Positions 36,907 through 45,203 of a stretch of DNA of 64,000 nucleotides are shown piece by piece. Position 1 is the stretch's first letter. Each line of letters begins with the position of its first letter. The stretch lies in contig NZ_FOHQ01000002.1 of NCBI RefSeq assembly GCF_900111645.1, positions 359,074 to 423,073 of the forward strand, read 5' to 3'. Below the pieces are notes generated by a model. It made no database searches, was not told where the DNA came from, and was given only the letters and a program-made list of their open reading frames with translations. The stretch comes from Methanococcoides vulcani (GTDB lineage Archaea > Halobacteriota > Methanosarcinia > Methanosarcinales > Methanosarcinaceae). The position numbers and the translations under genes were made by a program.

Positions 36907-38258
36907 GTGATGATGAATTAGCAATTGAGAGTGTAGGTAAGTTGTTCAGGAAGTTCACGCTTCCGGCAGTAGTGGGATTCATTATTGGTGGTATCCAGAT
37001 AATCATTGATGGATATTTCATCGGTAATGTTGTTGGTACTCTTGGACTCACATCAGTGACCCTTGTATATCCTTTACTCATTGCTATGATGGCAACAGGC
37101 ATGATGCTGGGCACGGGTTGTGCTGCACTTGTAGCGCTCGAACTTGGGAAGGGTGGCAGGATGCGTGCTCACAGGATCGCTTCTGACCTGCTGCCGATGA
37201 TCGTTGTGGCAGGCGCTTTCTTTGCTATTATAGGTATGTTCTTCACTGAACCGTTGCTGACTCTGGTTGGTGCTACTGGAATTGTTTTCAGTATGGCGAA
37301 TGACTATCTCAGTATTATGCTAATGGGTTCGATCTTCTTCATCGCGGGAATTGGTTTTGATCCTCTGGTCCGGAATGACGGCAGGCCAGCGTTTGCTATG
37401 AAGATGATGGCAGTAGGTGCAGTGACAAATATTGTGCTTGACTATCTTTTCGTTATGCGGTGGGGAATGGGGATGCAGGGTGCGGCCATTGCTACACTGA
37501 TCGCTTTTGCGGTTTCTGCTGTGGTATTCACATTATACTTCTTCAGCAGACATGCAAAGTTGAGGCTTCATCTTTCCGATATCAGCCCTGATCCGAAGAT
37601 AATTGCGGGTATCGCAAAGGCCGGTTTTCCGGCATTCGTCATGCAGATATCTCTCGCAGTGCTTGTGTTGAGCTATAACTATATGCTCCTGAAATACGGT
37701 TCTGAAGTTGCAGTATCTTCTTACGGTGTGATCGAATATTCATTCTCAATATTTTACATGATATTCGAGGGCATTTCAGCCGGTGTCCAGCCAATAATCG
37801 GTTTTAACTACGGTGCAAAGCTCTACGCCCGCGTCTATAGTGCGATCAGGATGGCGATGCTGTCATGTCTATTTGTAGGTCTTTCAGGTTTCACTCTACT
37901 ATACATGTTTCCGGAAACGGTTATCCAGCTTTTCAATCGCAACGATCCGGAATTGCTGGTAACCGCGGTCGAAGGTATGAGGATATTCATGTTCGGCATT
38001 GTCGTTGAAGGCATCATAATCTCCTCAGCGGTCTATTACCAGTCAGTGAACAAGATAAAGCCGTCATTGTTCATCCAGTTCGGGAAGATCTTCATCTTCA
38101 TTCTCCCCTTACTGTTCACCCTTCCGCGATACTATGGCCTTACAGGTATATGGATGGCAGCTCCTATAGGCCAGTATCTTATGTTCTCGGTCGTAGCGAT
38201 AATGTTCCTGAAGGAATTAAGATTCCTCAAACACCCTCCGGCTGAATCTGTCAATTGA
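36903..38258 (+). CDS. MATE-family multidrug/sodium efflux protein
   Basis: A 451-residue MATE transporter with twelve membrane helices and the two-lobed pseudo-symmetry of the family: TLPAVVGFIIGGIQIIIDGYF at the start of lobe 1 and GFPAFVMQISLAVLVLSYNY at the start of lobe 2. Typical stretches include LGTGCAALVALELGKG, FDPLVRNDGRP and GISAGVQPIIGFNYGA. It exports cationic compounds in exchange for Na+ or H+. The start overlaps the end of the MarR gene. Confidence 0.95.
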   Translation: MSDDELAIESVGKLFRKFTLPAVVGFIIGGIQIIIDGYFIGNVVGTLGLTSVTLVYPLLIAMMATGMMLGTGCAALVALELGKGGRMRAHRIASDLLPMIVVAGAFFAIIGMFFTEPLLTLVGATGIVFSMANDYLSIMLMGSIFFIAGIGFDPLVRNDGRPAFAMKMMAVGAVTNIVLDYLFVMRWGMGMQGAAIATLIAFAVSAVVFTLYFFSRHAKLRLHLSDISPDPKIIAGIAKAGFPAFVMQISLAVLVLSYNYMLLKYGSEVAVSSYGVIEYSFSIFYMIFEGISAGVQPIIGFNYGAKLYARVYSAIRMAMLSCLFVGLSGFTLLYMFPETVIQLFNRNDPELLVTAVEGMRIFMFGIVVEGIIISSAVYYQSVNKIKPSLFIQFGKIFIFILPLLFTLPRYYGLTGIWMAAPIGQYLMFSVVAIMFLKELRFLKHPPAESVN

Positions 38259-38359
38259 CAACTTTACGGGTTGCGATGCGCTTGTGTAGAAAATAGGCTG
38301 TATCGCACCCATTGCATAAGATTAAATACAAAAAATGAGTTTACAGATTGTTTCTTTTT

Positions 38360-38444
38360 GCGGGGGTTGCCCAGCCAGGTCAAAGGCGCAGGGCTTAGGA
38401 CCCTGTCTCGTAGGAGTTCGTGCGTTCGAATCGCACCTCCCGCA
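38360..38444 (+). tRNA. tRNA-Leu (TAG)
   Basis: An 85-base class II tRNA. Acceptor GCGGGGG/CTCCCGC, anticodon stem-loop CAGGG-CTTAGGA-CCCTG with anticodon TAG, a long variable arm (TCTCGTAGGAGTTCG) and T-loop GTTCGAATC. Discriminator A; CCA is not encoded. Confidence 0.95.
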
Positions 38445-38584
38445 CTCTTATTTTGATGAATTTAATGATCTGTGTTCACCACTTTGTTAAAATTTTCTAC
38501 GTCTGCTTAAAGTTAATGTATGTAATTGTTATCAACAGAACGGGAATTTTCTTCTTTCATTTCCAATATTCAAAAACCAATCAT

Positions 38585-38650
38585 AAAAAAGGGAAAGATG
38601 AGCCCCCACTCATCGGATTAGGTTCCCAACCCTGTCATACCCTGACACTC
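38585..38650 (-). ncRNA. Candidate small RNA with three hairpins
   Basis: On the minus strand a TATA box (ATATAAATATATA, 38668-38680) is followed after about 25 bases by three consecutive perfect hairpins: TGTCA-GGGTA-TGACA, GGTT-GGG-AACC and GATGAG-TGGGGG-CTCATC (38597-38614). The sequence then ends in a T-rich tail (TTTCCCTTTTTT). No protein frame fits. The expected transcript is about 65 bases and GC-richer than its AT-rich surroundings. The family is not recognised. Confidence 0.5.
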
Positions 38651-38971
38651 CATATAGTGCTTCTCACTATATATTTATATCGAATAATAAAAGTTTTAGG
38701 TTAAATAAGTTTTATTTAAATCGTATCTCTTTCATTATCAATGTATATTTTAAGGTTCTTATTGCCCATTCTTTAATTTTTTCAGAGATGTTGATATCCA
38801 GGCATTCAATCAATTCAGTTTTATAATCTATGTTTTTACTGTATTCATTTGAATGGGGTCTGATTCATTCCTGAATTTAATACATATATCGGGTCTGCTG
38901 TTTGCTGGATGACTTTAAAAGGGTAAACTTCAAATCTACTTACTTACTAATTATAAATTGGGGTGCTATAA

Positions 38972-39550
38972 ATGAAATTAAGATTAATTATTTCAATGGT
39001 GCTTGTAGCTGTGTTTTTAATGACGCCTGCGAGTGCAGATATGTTCGATGATCTGAATGATGCAGTAGATGAATACAATGAGAAAATTGATCAGGTTCCC
39101 GGGACCCTGCAATCTATATTTTCAGACCAACATGTCATTCTTGTTATTTACATGAATGAGAATGAATCTGAAAATGAAACTATAGAGGCAAAAGGTCCTG
39201 CATTTGAACTGGTTCTCAGCGAAGGTCCGTTCGTTACGGAAAGTGGTGTCAGTATGAAGATGGTAGCGATCACAGATGGTGATGCTTCCGTAGCCAATTT
39301 CGGTAAATGGAGCGAGCTGGATGAACAACACTATTGGAATGGTGTGGAGTTTGCTGAAACACTCGTTGTGACAACAAACGAGGATACAGCAAGGGCGATC
39401 CTGGATTCTGAATCTCCCGGAGCAACCTTTACGGAAGCATACGATAGTGGTATGATCATCATTGAGACTTCCGATCGTGCAAGTATGACAACAAAAATAT
39501 CTCTTGCAATAATGCCTGTGGTGATGAAGCTCTATGCGCTGATCAGCTGA
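38972..39550 (+). CDS. Secreted protein of unknown function
   Basis: A 192-residue protein with a classic signal peptide (MKLRLIISMVLVAVFLMTPASA, then DMFDD). The exported part is acidic, with a beta-rich middle (HVILVIYMNENES, AFELVLSEGPFVTE, FAETLVVTTNEDTARAILD), and it ends in a hydrophobic stretch (TKISLAIMPVVMKLYALIS) that may anchor it. I do not recognise the family. It is a single-gene unit closed by a strong terminator. The spacer upstream (38445-38971) holds the candidate sRNA and no convincing gene. Confidence 0.7.
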   Translation: MKLRLIISMVLVAVFLMTPASADMFDDLNDAVDEYNEKIDQVPGTLQSIFSDQHVILVIYMNENESENETIEAKGPAFELVLSEGPFVTESGVSMKMVAITDGDASVANFGKWSELDEQHYWNGVEFAETLVVTTNEDTARAILDSESPGATFTEAYDSGMIIIETSDRASMTTKISLAIMPVVMKLYALIS

Positions 39551-39570
39551 TTCCGATCATTGATCATTTT

Positions 39571-39607
39571 CAGCTCATTGAAGCCTCCAATGAGCTGATC
39601 TTTTTTT
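39571..39607 (+). terminator. Strong hairpin terminator
   Basis: CAGCTCATTG (39571-39580) pairs exactly with CAATGAGCTG (39588-39597), followed after ATC by seven T. Confidence 0.75.
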
Positions 39608-39652
39608 GAAAACAAGAATATGTTTTTATCTAGAGTGATCAAAATTATTACT

Positions 39653-40051
39653 ATGATTCAGAATCTTTACCTGTATTCCCTTGGTGTTTGGATGCTGTTC
39701 GTTTTTCTTGCCATAATCAATGGCATCTCAAGAGGTTTTTATGCGCCTTATACGGGGGAACTTCTTGCCCACCAGATAAGTTCAGTGATCTTCAGCACGG
39801 TCATATTTGTGGTAACCTACGTTTTCCTGAAATATTCCGATGTTTCGGGAACACCTGTCCAGTTCATTTATGTAGGCCTGATGTGGTTGTTCCTGACAAT
39901 ATCCTTTGAATTCCTCTTCGGACATTTTGTCATAGGTCACTCATGGGAACACCTGCTACATGATTACAACTTTCTCGAAGGACGCATCTGGTTACTCGTG
40001 CTAATTGTAACAGCAATATCTCCCTGGCTTGCCAACAGGATCTTGTCCTGA
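39653..40051 (+). CDS. Four-helix integral membrane protein
   Basis: A 132-residue membrane protein with about four helices: YLYSLGVWMLFVFLAIINGI, ISSVIFSTVIFVVTYVFL, FIYVGLMWLFLTISFEFLFG and IWLLVLIVTAISPWLANRI. The loop HFVIGHSWEHLLHDYNFLEGR carries conserved-looking His, Glu and Asp. The family is not recognised with confidence. ATG 39653 is used; ATG 39620 would add 11 residues. The 230-base spacer downstream holds three copies of GCCAGATG (about 40125-40190) but no gene. Confidence 0.65.
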   Translation: MIQNLYLYSLGVWMLFVFLAIINGISRGFYAPYTGELLAHQISSVIFSTVIFVVTYVFLKYSDVSGTPVQFIYVGLMWLFLTISFEFLFGHFVIGHSWEHLLHDYNFLEGRIWLLVLIVTAISPWLANRILS

Positions 40052-40280
40052 GGTCAGGCAGGAGCCCGGAGTGCAGATATCAGCATTGATCTTGTCAGGT
40101 GATGTCATCAGTAATATATCATCGGCCAGATGACGTGCCAGATGTTGTAGTCTGCAAGACGCCAGATGTGGCCAGTTTATTCATGGTAGAAATTTAGACT
40201 GATGTTTTACATAAACATATCTATTATATTTCCAACGACCTGATTCCTGTTTGCTCAGTTCCTTCTTTTTTATTCTCATC

Positions 40281-40631
40281 TCATTCATTCTTTACTACTT
40301 TCAGCAACTTTACGATCTCTTCTTCGTTTATCCCTTTCAGGGAATATACCTTGATATGCTTCATTGTTTTTCCTGTACCTTCAAAGAGTTTCATCTCGTC
40401 TTCTGACAAACCCTCAATTGAAAAACCTATATTCACATGGTCTTTGAGAGCAACAAGATAGTACTTCCCTTCATACCAGGGAACACCCATTTTGAACTCT
40501 TCCTTCATATCAGGATATGTCCTCAGAATTATCTCTCTTAGTTTTTCAACGATTTCTCTTTGTGGTGATCTTTGCTTTTTGATATATGCCTGTATTTTAC
40601 TGTTCACGTTTCCCCGCCTCCCTGTTTTCAT
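40281..40631 (-). CDS. DUF1801 domain protein
   Basis: A 116-residue protein of the DUF1801/YdhG-like family. Features are IQAYIKKQRSPQREIVEKLREII, then MKEEFKMGVPWYEGKYYLVALKDHVNIGF, then KLFEGTGKTMKHIKV. The fold resembles frataxin-like iron proteins, but no function is established. GTG 40607, with GGGAGG 9 bases upstream, is an equally good start and would give 108 residues beginning MNSKIQAYI. Confidence 0.82.
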   Translation of the reverse strand: MKTGRRGNVNSKIQAYIKKQRSPQREIVEKLREIILRTYPDMKEEFKMGVPWYEGKYYLVALKDHVNIGFSIEGLSEDEMKLFEGTGKTMKHIKVYSLKGINEEEIVKLLKVVKNE

Positions 40632-40701
40632 AACAGCTTGACCTGATCATAATATGGGGTGTGGGATTATATACTTAGGTCTGCAATAGAAACATTAATA
40701 A

Positions 40702-40757
40702 ATGATTAATCATTATAGTTGTGTACAATGATTAATCGTGATAATCAATCATTGATC
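40702..40757 (+). promoter_or_regulatory. Cluster of ATGATTAATCAT-type palindromes
   Basis: ATGATTAATCAT (40702-40713, perfect palindrome), ATGATTAATCGT (40728-40739) and the related ATCAATCATTGAT (from about 40744) lie in tandem upstream of the 55-residue gene, 26 bases apart for the first two. They look like operator sites for a dimeric regulator. Confidence 0.45.
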
Positions 40758-40780
40758 ATAAAACCAGGAGGAAAGAATAA

Positions 40781-40948
40781 ATGGACACATACTACGAAGG
40801 TTCCACGATGGAAGACGAAGACAACATCCTTGAATGGACAACTAGAGGACTTAACATTGATGGCAACGGAGCATTCATTGCCACGCTTACCGTGTCCATT
40901 GCTCTGATGGCCTTCCTCAGACTTGCATCTTATATCAATCTCTTTTGA
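40781..40948 (+). CDS. Small single-helix membrane protein (55 residues)
   Basis: ATG 40781 follows AGGAGG by 9 bases. The 55 residues have an acidic N-terminal half (MDTYYEGSTMEDEDNILEW), a short polar middle and one membrane helix (GAFIATLTVSIALMAFLRLA). A TTCCGG/CCGGAA hairpin (40961-40976) follows the stop. The excellent ribosome site and the palindrome cluster upstream argue that it is real and regulated. The family is unknown. Confidence 0.6.
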   Translation: MDTYYEGSTMEDEDNILEWTTRGLNIDGNGAFIATLTVSIALMAFLRLASYINLF

Positions 40949-41031
40949 AGTAAGGTAAAGTTCCGGTGATCCGGAAACTCCTTTATTTCATCGGCTTTTC
41001 ATTATTTCCCATTTTCTTTTTTGAAAATAAA

Positions 41032-41493
41032 TTATCTTGATCTCAGCTTTTCGAAGTACTTCTGGTGATATTCTTCTGCAGGATAAAATACAGAAGCCGG
41101 AACGATCTCGGTCTTGATACTGCTGCCATATCTCTTGCTGTCTTCCTGTTCTTTCTTTGAGTTCAGAGCAGCTTTTTTTTGCTTCTCATCATGGTAAAAG
41201 ATCGCAGACCTGTACTGTGTGCCAATGTCAGGTCCCTGTTTGTCCTTTGTGGTGGGATCATGTATGCTCCAGAACACTTCCAGCAGTTCTTCGTATGAAA
41301 TTATCTCCGGATCGAAAATGATCTCTATGGATTCTGCATGTCCAGTCTTTCCTGTGGCTACATCATAGTATCCGGGATCTCCCATTGAACCGCCGGTGTA
41401 ACCTACTTTTGTTGATGTTACTCCCCTTACCCTGCTGAACTTGTCCTCGACTCCCCAGAAGCATCCGGCTGCAAATGTGGCTTTTTCCATCAT
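41032..41493 (-). CDS. msrA: Peptide methionine sulfoxide reductase MsrA
   Basis: A 153-residue MsrA with catalytic GCFWG (C11), VGYTGG, the HAESIEIIFDP and GTQYRSAIFYH motifs, and PAEEYHQKY near the end. It reduces S-methionine sulfoxide in proteins. No obvious resolving cysteine is present at the C-terminus, so it may rely on thioredoxin or glutaredoxin directly. It lies 29 bases downstream of msrB on the same strand. Confidence 0.96.
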   Translation of the reverse strand: MMEKATFAAGCFWGVEDKFSRVRGVTSTKVGYTGGSMGDPGYYDVATGKTGHAESIEIIFDPEIISYEELLEVFWSIHDPTTKDKQGPDIGTQYRSAIFYHDEKQKKAALNSKKEQEDSKRYGSSIKTEIVPASVFYPAEEYHQKYFEKLRSR

Positions 41494-41522
41494 TGTTGCT
41501 CACCATTGTCCTTCTGTGTTTT

Positions 41523-41921
41523 TCATTCATCTTCCCCGAACCGCAGGGATGCAGAATTTATACAATAGCGCTTCCCTGTGGGTTCTGGTCCGTCATCAAA
41601 AACATGGCCCAGATGGCTTCCACAACTGGGGCAAAGCGCTTCTATCCTGTGCATGAAGTGGCTATCATCAGTGACAAGTTCCACACTGTCACTGGAGATC
41701 ACATCGTAAAAGCTTGGCCAGCCAGATTGTGAGTCGAACTTCTTATCTGATGCGAATATCATCTGGCCACAGGCGGCACAGCTATAGGTTCCTTTTTTCT
41801 TATTAGGCAACAGCTTTCCTGTAAACGGCATTTCCGTTCTCTTTTCTCTTAGGATAGCATACTGTTCAGGCGTCAGCAGCTTTTTCCACTCCTCTTCTGA
41901 CCTCTCTATTTTCTCTATTAT
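41523..41921 (-). CDS. msrB: Methionine sulfoxide reductase MsrB, non-canonical ATA start
   Basis: MsrB reduces R-methionine sulfoxide. The zinc pairs CAACG and CPSCG, the QSGWPSF motif and the catalytic RYCINSASL are present. The only canonical start, ATG 41831, would give 102 residues and cut off the conserved N-terminal arm. Upstream in frame the sequence continues [20 protein letters not shown], as in relatives, up to two ATA codons (41921-41916) preceded by GGGGGT; a TGA lies further upstream. Start at ATA gives 132 residues. It is the first gene of the msrB-msrA pair. Confidence 0.85.
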   Translation of the reverse strand: MIEKIERSEEEWKKLLTPEQYAILREKRTEMPFTGKLLPNKKKGTYSCAACGQMIFASDKKFDSQSGWPSFYDVISSDSVELVTDDSHFMHRIEALCPSCGSHLGHVFDDGPEPTGKRYCINSASLRFGEDE

Positions 41922-42110
41922 GCTAAAACCCCCTTTAGCAGAAAAAGTAATGTATCAAAATTGGGTCTTGAAGATAAGTACTTTATGTAATAATTACGGC
42001 TACTGTGGTACAATTTATCATTATATAAATACATTAAAAGTAATATCTGCATTTGGAAAGAGGGAATGTTCTTATACCGATGCCACAAATAATTAATGGG
42101 GTAATCAAGC

Positions 42111-42446
42111 ATGGCGGAATATGTCGAATTATGCAGTACAGCTGATGTGCCGGAAGGGGAAATGAGAAGTTTCACCTCCGGAAACAATGAGGTTCTGGTG
42201 ATCAACCTGAAAGGGGAGTTCTATGGTCTTGATGCCATCTGCAACCACATGGGCGGCAAATTGGTCAAAGGAAGGCTCAGGGATAACCTTGTCATATGCC
42301 CGGTTCACCGGTGCCGCTATGACGTGACATCCGGCAAGGTCAAAAGGGGTGCAGGTTTTTTAGTTGAGTCGCTTTCAGGTAAATGTGGTGACCAGAAAGC
42401 ATACGAGCTCAAAGTAGAGGATGGCAAGGTCTACGTAAAAATATAA
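42111..42446 (+). CDS. Rieske 2Fe-2S ferredoxin-type protein
   Basis: A 111-residue stand-alone Rieske domain. The cluster ligands are C44-x-H46 (AICNHMGG) and C63-x-x-H66 (ICPVHRCRYD), in the small-ferredoxin form without the disulfide cysteines of bc1-type proteins. It has no signal or membrane helix, so it is a cytoplasmic electron carrier. The electron partner is unknown. It is transcribed divergently from msrBA. Confidence 0.92.
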   Translation: MAEYVELCSTADVPEGEMRSFTSGNNEVLVINLKGEFYGLDAICNHMGGKLVKGRLRDNLVICPVHRCRYDVTSGKVKRGAGFLVESLSGKCGDQKAYELKVEDGKVYVKI

Positions 42447-42532
42447 GGTCATATTAGATCAATTCCGGTACAGTTCCTGATGCCGGATCACTACCGTAAA
42501 TCCTTATATCAGGTAGTACCTATCATGTATCC

Positions 42533-42949
42533 ATGGCACTTCTGATCGTATTGGGATTCATTGCTGTTGTAATATTACTTGTTGGTATGATCCTGAGCAT
42601 TGGAGTAAAGAAAAGCGCTGATGATGGCCAAAGTTCGGTCATGTATCCTAAAGGCTACTGGCTTGGAAAAGGAATTGCTCTTGGTCTCCTGCTTGGTGTG
42701 CCATTGGGTCTTGGCGCAGGCATTTTAACCGGGAATATCGGACTTGGTATTGCCCTCGGCCCTGCATTTGGAATGGGCTTTGGAAGTGCTATAGGATCTA
42801 TACTTGAAAAGAAATATAAAAATAACATCCGCCCACTGACGGAGGAAGAGAAAAGGCTCCAAAGGACACTTCTGGTCTTTACCATCAGTTTTCTGGTCCT
42901 TGGTGTCACTGTGCTTTTTGCTTTGTTCTACTTCTATAGTCGGATGTAA
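42533..42949 (+). CDS. Glycine-rich membrane protein
   Basis: A 138-residue membrane protein. Helix 1 is LIVLGFIAVVILLVGMIL. A Gly-rich pair of helices (GIALGLLLGVPLGLGAGIL and GLGIALGPAFGMGFGSAIG) is followed by a charged cytoplasmic stretch (EKKYKNN...EEEKRLQ) and a last helix (TISFLVLGVTVLFALFYFY). The Gly-rich repeat resembles small-residue packing in membrane oligomers. The function is unknown. Confidence 0.7.
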   Translation: MALLIVLGFIAVVILLVGMILSIGVKKSADDGQSSVMYPKGYWLGKGIALGLLLGVPLGLGAGILTGNIGLGIALGPAFGMGFGSAIGSILEKKYKNNIRPLTEEEKRLQRTLLVFTISFLVLGVTVLFALFYFYSRM

Positions 42950-43074
42950 GTACTTGTTTAAGTGCCGGATCTTTAATTCAGGGTCCAAGTTCCGGGTTGA
43001 ATAAGTGACCTTTAGCTTATACTGTCTCCTGACAATAGTCAAATATGTATATCATCTGTGCCTAATGATGTTCT

Positions 43075-43974
43075 ATGGATGTTCTGGATATGATTCCTTC
43101 CTGGCTCTCATGGGATGTTGCGGTCATTTCTTTTGTTTTCCTGGTCGTAATATTGACCTTCCTGTTTGCTAAGCTAATAGATCGGCTGCTAAAAGCATAT
43201 TTTGTGCTGGCCAGCAAGAAAATGAACATTGATGAAACCACTTATGGTCTTGTAAGACGTATCATAGTGGCAATAGTGTATTTCTCCGGTTTCATTGTTA
43301 TCATCTTCAGTATTCCTAGCCTTCGCGATCTTTCGATAGCTCTTTTTGCAGGCGCAGGGTTTGCAGGTATTGTTATCGGTATGGCTGCCCAGAACACTCT
43401 TTCCAATATCATTGCAGGGATTGCCCTTGCGACATTCAGGCCATTTCGTGTGGGTGACCTGCTGACGATTCATGAGGAATACGGCCGTGTAACTGATATC
43501 ACTCTGGGATATACGAAGATCCGGACATGGGATAACAGGAGGCTTAATATCCCGAATCATATCATCAGTGACGAAGCTATCATTAATTGGTCAATTGATG
43601 ATCCTACTGTCAACTGGACAGTTGAGGTTGGTATAAGCTATGATTCAGATATTGATCTTGCACGTAGCATAATGATATCCGAGGCCAAGAAGCACCCTAA
43701 GGTCATGAGCTATGAGCAACTCCTGAATTATCATTCATATGCAAAGAAGGGTGAAGAGGTCTCTGTGCTGGTCACGGAATTGGGTGATTTCGCAGTGAAT
43801 CTCAAACTATATGTGTGGGTTCATGACCGCTCAGTTGCATTTAACACCGGCTGTGAACTGAAAGAGGCCATTAAGAAAAGGTTCGATGCTGAAGGCGTAG
43901 AGATCCCATTCCCATACAGGACCATCGTTTACAAGAAGGACCTTGAAGAGTCGCAGCACGAGTCTGTGGCTTAA
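43075..43974 (+). CDS. MscS-family mechanosensitive channel (second copy)
   Basis: A 299-residue MscS channel. Three membrane helices lead to the pore helix (GAGFAGIVIGMAAQNTLSNIIAG), then the beta domain (FRVGDLLTIHEEYGRVTDI, DNRRLNIPNHII) and the C-terminal domain ending EIPFPYRTIVYKK. It is longer than and diverged from the copy at 8997-9797, notably in a 20-residue insertion near QLLNYHSYAKKGEEVSV. The two may gate at different tensions. Confidence 0.92.
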   Translation: MDVLDMIPSWLSWDVAVISFVFLVVILTFLFAKLIDRLLKAYFVLASKKMNIDETTYGLVRRIIVAIVYFSGFIVIIFSIPSLRDLSIALFAGAGFAGIVIGMAAQNTLSNIIAGIALATFRPFRVGDLLTIHEEYGRVTDITLGYTKIRTWDNRRLNIPNHIISDEAIINWSIDDPTVNWTVEVGISYDSDIDLARSIMISEAKKHPKVMSYEQLLNYHSYAKKGEEVSVLVTELGDFAVNLKLYVWVHDRSVAFNTGCELKEAIKKRFDAEGVEIPFPYRTIVYKKDLEESQHESVA

Positions 43975-44117
43975 CCTTGTTTTATTTTATATATTTATTT
44001 TTAATGTTATATTCAGTCAGGTCTGCTGTCCGATTTCAGTTCATGAAAGAATGTTTGACAAATAATTTATACTACAATTCTGTTCTTAACTACAATCAGA
44101 ATAAAGAATGTGCAATT

Positions 44118-44849
44118 ATGATAGGTCGATTCAAACACGATGATGATGTTTTCTATGGTAATGTCAACGGTGATCTCGTTACATCCATGGATCATGAAAG
44201 CAGGACATTTGAGCTATCCGAGCTCGCTGTACTCCCTCCTGCAACTCCTTCAAAGATAATCTGCATTGGTCTGAACTATGTCGATCATGCTATTGAACTT
44301 GACATGGAGATCCCTACAGAACCCGTGATATTCATGAAACCTTCCTCCTCCGTGATCGGGTCAGGTGACAAGATCGTCTATCCTGCCATGAGCCAGCGTG
44401 TGGACTATGAGGCAGAACTGGCTGTTGTTATCGGGAAGGGGTGCAGGAACATCAGCTCGGAGAATGCAATGGATGTGATCGCAGGCTATACCTGCTTTAA
44501 TGATGTGACTGCTCGTGACCTGCAGCAAAAGGATGGTCAGTGGACACGTTCCAAGAGCTTTGATACATTTGCACCTTTGGGTCCGTTCATTGTTCCAAAA
44601 GAAGAACTTGATCCTTCTGATGTCACTGTTAGTAGTCTTGTGAACGGCGAGGTCAGGCAGAGTTCAAGCACATCGAATCTGATATTTGATATTCCGCATC
44701 TGATCGAGTTCATATCCGGGATCATGACCCTTGAGGTCGGTGATGTGATCGCTACAGGCACTCCGCCGGGAGTAGGTGAGCTGGAACGTGGGGACATTGT
44801 GGAAGTTAAGATCGAAGGAATTGGTACTTTGATGAATGAGGTAGTATAA
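44118..44849 (+). CDS. Fumarylacetoacetate hydrolase-family protein
   Basis: A 243-residue FAH-fold enzyme. CIGLNYVDHA, PVIFMKPSSSVIGSGD, VDYEAELAVVIGKG (metal-binding acids), YTCFNDVTARD, SKSFDTFAPLGPF and TGTPPGVG are all present. Relatives are hydrolases, decarboxylases or isomerases of 2-oxoacid-type substrates; the substrate here is unknown. ATG 44118 gives the normal length; the frame is open further upstream through AT-rich, non-conserved sequence. The stop overlaps the next start (TAATG). Confidence 0.9.
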   Translation: MIGRFKHDDDVFYGNVNGDLVTSMDHESRTFELSELAVLPPATPSKIICIGLNYVDHAIELDMEIPTEPVIFMKPSSSVIGSGDKIVYPAMSQRVDYEAELAVVIGKGCRNISSENAMDVIAGYTCFNDVTARDLQQKDGQWTRSKSFDTFAPLGPFIVPKEELDPSDVTVSSLVNGEVRQSSSTSNLIFDIPHLIEFISGIMTLEVGDVIATGTPPGVGELERGDIVEVKIEGIGTLMNEVV

Positions 44850-45148
44850 TGCTATTTGACCATATCAACAGGGAACTCGAACTTACTGAAAGACATCTGA
44901 TCGTTCTCCAGAAGGTAATTGAAAAAGGGCCTATCGGCATATTGAAGTTGGCCGAAGAGACTGGAATGCCAACTCATAAGGTCAGGTATTCGTTGCGTGT
45001 GCTGGAGCAGGAGCATCTGATCAAGCCTTCTTCACACGGTGCAATGGCCGGGGATATGGCAGAAGAGTTCGTTGAAAAGTTCAATGAGAATATAGGCGGT
45101 ATTCTGGAAAAGGTGAATCAGATCAGTGATCTGGGCGACAGGCTCTGA
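44849..45148 (+). CDS. Small winged-helix transcription regulator
   Basis: A 99-residue protein with a winged helix at residues 15-65 (HLIVLQKVIEKGPIGILKLAEETGMPTHKVRYSLRVLEQEHLI) and an acidic C-terminal helix for dimerisation. The start overlaps the stop of the FAH gene, so the two are translationally coupled. It may regulate that operon, though its DNA target is unknown. This domain type is common in methanogens as stand-alone regulators. Confidence 0.82.
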   Translation: MLFDHINRELELTERHLIVLQKVIEKGPIGILKLAEETGMPTHKVRYSLRVLEQEHLIKPSSHGAMAGDMAEEFVEKFNENIGGILEKVNQISDLGDRL

Positions 45149-45203
45149 TATTCATCTGTTTTTAAATTCATACATTATTATTTGACCCTGCGAGGGAATT
45201 TAG

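Noticed and set aside
38703..38860. Minus-strand frame ending in LKYTLIMKEIRFK
   Set aside because: About 50 codons look faintly helical, but there is no start codon or ribosome site and a TGA cuts it upstream. I could not support it as a gene or a named remnant.
40125..40190. Three GCCAGATG copies as a possible CRISPR or integron-like repeat
   Set aside because: Copies are only 8 bases, irregularly spaced and without spacers of equal size. No CRISPR array or cas gene is present in the window.
41918..42205. 95-residue minus-strand ORF upstream of msrB
   Set aside because: It lies across the divergent promoter region and the Rieske gene, has no recognisable domain, and ends where the msrB frame begins.
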